This document shows positions 63,230 to 64,000 of a DNA stretch of 64,000 bases, piece after piece (the first letter of the stretch is position 1; the number at the start of each line of letters is the position of its first letter). The translations under genes and the position numbers were made by a program. The notes beneath the pieces are model-generated. The model was not told the DNA's origin. It ran no database searches and worked only from the letters and a program-made list of their open reading frames with translations. The stretch lies in assembly GCA_036745275.1 (NCBI GenBank), contig DAIOGK010000016.1:1-64000 (forward strand). Reading direction: 5' to 3'. This DNA comes from JAIUNP01 sp020161975 (GTDB taxonomy: Bacteria > Pseudomonadota > Alphaproteobacteria > Rhizobiales > Beijerinckiaceae).

Positions 63230-63808
63230 ATGCCCCATCCGGCAGGTTCCCCTTCAGCAGACGGCGCAAGTGACGCGGAAGGCGGCAAGGCTGACGCACC
63301 TTTCACGCTTCCTCTGGACCTCAGAGTCGATCCGTCGTGGTTGCTATGGCGGATTTGCGGGTTGACTATTGTGATCCCGCTCCTGCTTATCGTCTTTGGG
63401 CTTGGGGGCATCAATGGCAAGCCCGTATTGTTTGTCATTTCCCTGATCCCACTCATCATGACCGCCGGGCTGCACATGTTTGCGCGGATGCGCATTGATG
63501 ACGGCGGGTTTGAGCTTTCGGAGTTTAGGTCCCGTCGTATTTTGTGGAGCGATCTTGCCCGCATCGAAATGACGGTGCCATTCGAGATGTTCCCCGGTGA
63601 TCCCTTCGCAAAGTCTTGGCTCAAGATTTATTTCAAAAGGGAGGTTCGGTTCGGGCCGCGTGCGCGGGTCATCGGGTTCATAAAGGTCTCTACCTATCTT
63701 TCGATTCCACCAATGACGATGCCCGCAAAGGAACTCGCTGCCTTGCTCAACCACTGTCGTCTCGCGTATGGAGAGGCAGGCAACGGCAAGGACTTTTCCC
63801 ATGTTTGA
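63230..63808 (+). CDS. Membrane protein of unknown function with a possible PH-like domain
   Basis: 192 residues. After a ~30-residue polar N-terminus come two close helices (LTIVIPLLLIVFGLGGI and PVLFVISLIPLIMTAGLHMF), then a beta-rich part (MRIDDGGFELSEFRSRRILW, SDLARIEMTVPFEMF, SWLKIYFKREVRFGP) that looks like the bacterial PH-domain pattern. It starts 1 bp after the preceding stop and overlaps the fabG-like gene by 8 bp. Function is unknown. Confidence 0.62.
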   Translation: MPHPAGSPSADGASDAEGGKADAPFTLPLDLRVDPSWLLWRICGLTIVIPLLLIVFGLGGINGKPVLFVISLIPLIMTAGLHMFARMRIDDGGFELSEFRSRRILWSDLARIEMTVPFEMFPGDPFAKSWLKIYFKREVRFGPRARVIGFIKVSTYLSIPPMTMPAKELAALLNHCRLAYGEAGNGKDFSHV

Positions 63809-64000
63809 TCTGACGGGCAAATGCGCATTGGTGACAGGCGCTTCGGGCGGCATCGGTGCGGCCATCGCCGAGGCGCTGCACGCGCAGGGCGCGACGGTGG
63901 TGCTGTCCGGCACCCGGGCAGAGGTGCTCCAGACGCTGGCGGATCGGCTCGGTTCCCGCGCCCATGTCGTCACCTGCAACCTTGCTGACCGCGCCTCCGT
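63801..64000 (+). CDS. fabG: Short-chain dehydrogenase, probably 3-oxoacyl-ACP reductase (5' part, cut by window end)
   Basis: The first 66 residues show the SDR nucleotide-binding motif CALVTGASGGIGAAIAEALH and the following strand ATVVLSGTRAEVLQTLADRL. This start is characteristic of FabG, the NADPH-dependent beta-ketoacyl-ACP reductase of fatty-acid synthesis. The catalytic Ser-Tyr-Lys lies beyond the window, so assignment to FabG rather than another SDR is provisional. Confidence 0.75.
   Translation, partial: MFDLTGKCALVTGASGGIGAAIAEALHAQGATVVLSGTRAEVLQTLADRLGSRAHVVTCNLADRAS

Overview
The window looks like the chromosome of an alphaproteobacterium of the Hyphomicrobiales (Rhizobiales) type. 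Base composition is high-GC. The gene orders surE-pcm-nlpD, coaD-ppi-ppi-queA-tgt and rlpA-dacC-tmk-holB are ones I associate with that group, and two perfect alphaproteobacterial LexA boxes (GAAC-N7-GAAC) lie between uvrA and ssb. No rRNA or CRISPR is visible. There are two tRNAs: Leu(GAG) and Ser(UGA).

Region 1 (about 1-11,030) is accessory DNA built around pieces of insertion sequences: IS21-like terminal repeats (3-48), a doubly deleted IS3 transposase (152-502), an IS3 OrfA whose OrfB is cut off (2802-3142) and the first 38 codons of an IS6-type transposase (9996-10109). Among these scars are an isochorismatase-fold protein without the usual cysteine, a double-lobed CaiB/BaiF protein, and an intact cassette at 3208-9930. 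The cassette consists of a divergent GntR/UTRA regulator, then an AtuA-like protein (DUF1446), a DUF4387 protein, a D-glutamate-cyclase-like protein (formerly DUF4392) and a complete TRAP transporter (DctP, DctQ, DctM). A tandem pentamer array sits just downstream of a plausible promoter. This cassette is the best candidate for an undescribed system: probably import and processing of an unknown organic acid. A start-less methyltransferase relic ends the region.

Region 2 (11,200-30,450) is core chromosome: a P-loop kinase, gamma-glutamylcyclotransferase, GH25 lysozyme, MgtE, polysaccharide deacetylase, tRNA-Leu, an orphan FliN-like SPOA protein, lipB, a GST, a Gfo/Idh/MocA oxidoreductase, serS-surE-pcm-nlpD (NlpD has lost its metal ligands), rpmE, a periplasmic protein of unknown role, the SOS-controlled uvrA/ssb divergon, a secreted MetX-like hydrolase and a MarC-family protein.

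Region 3 (30,640-49,460) holds gyrA (Asn-Leu at the positions of E. coli Asp82-Ser83), a broken oxalate decarboxylase gene, a GGDEF-EAL protein with a degenerate GGDEF motif, a cytochrome c, a BASS-like transporter with PPK2, a HAD phosphatase, coaD, two cyclophilins, a GNAT acetyltransferase, queA, a small membrane protein, tgt with most zinc ligands replaced, valS, two tiny secreted proteins with the same Cys pattern, a hotdog thioesterase and a VOC protein.

Region 4 (49,750-64,000) begins with a six-gene cluster: acyl-CoA dehydrogenase, CoA-transferase, mesaconyl-C4-CoA-hydratase-like protein and a second TRAP system of the dicarboxylate type. This suggests uptake, CoA activation, oxidation and hydration of a small (di)acid. 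After tRNA-Ser come rlpA, dacC, tmk and holB, then a membrane-fused spermidine-synthase-like protein, a PH-like membrane protein and the start of a fabG-like gene cut by the window end.
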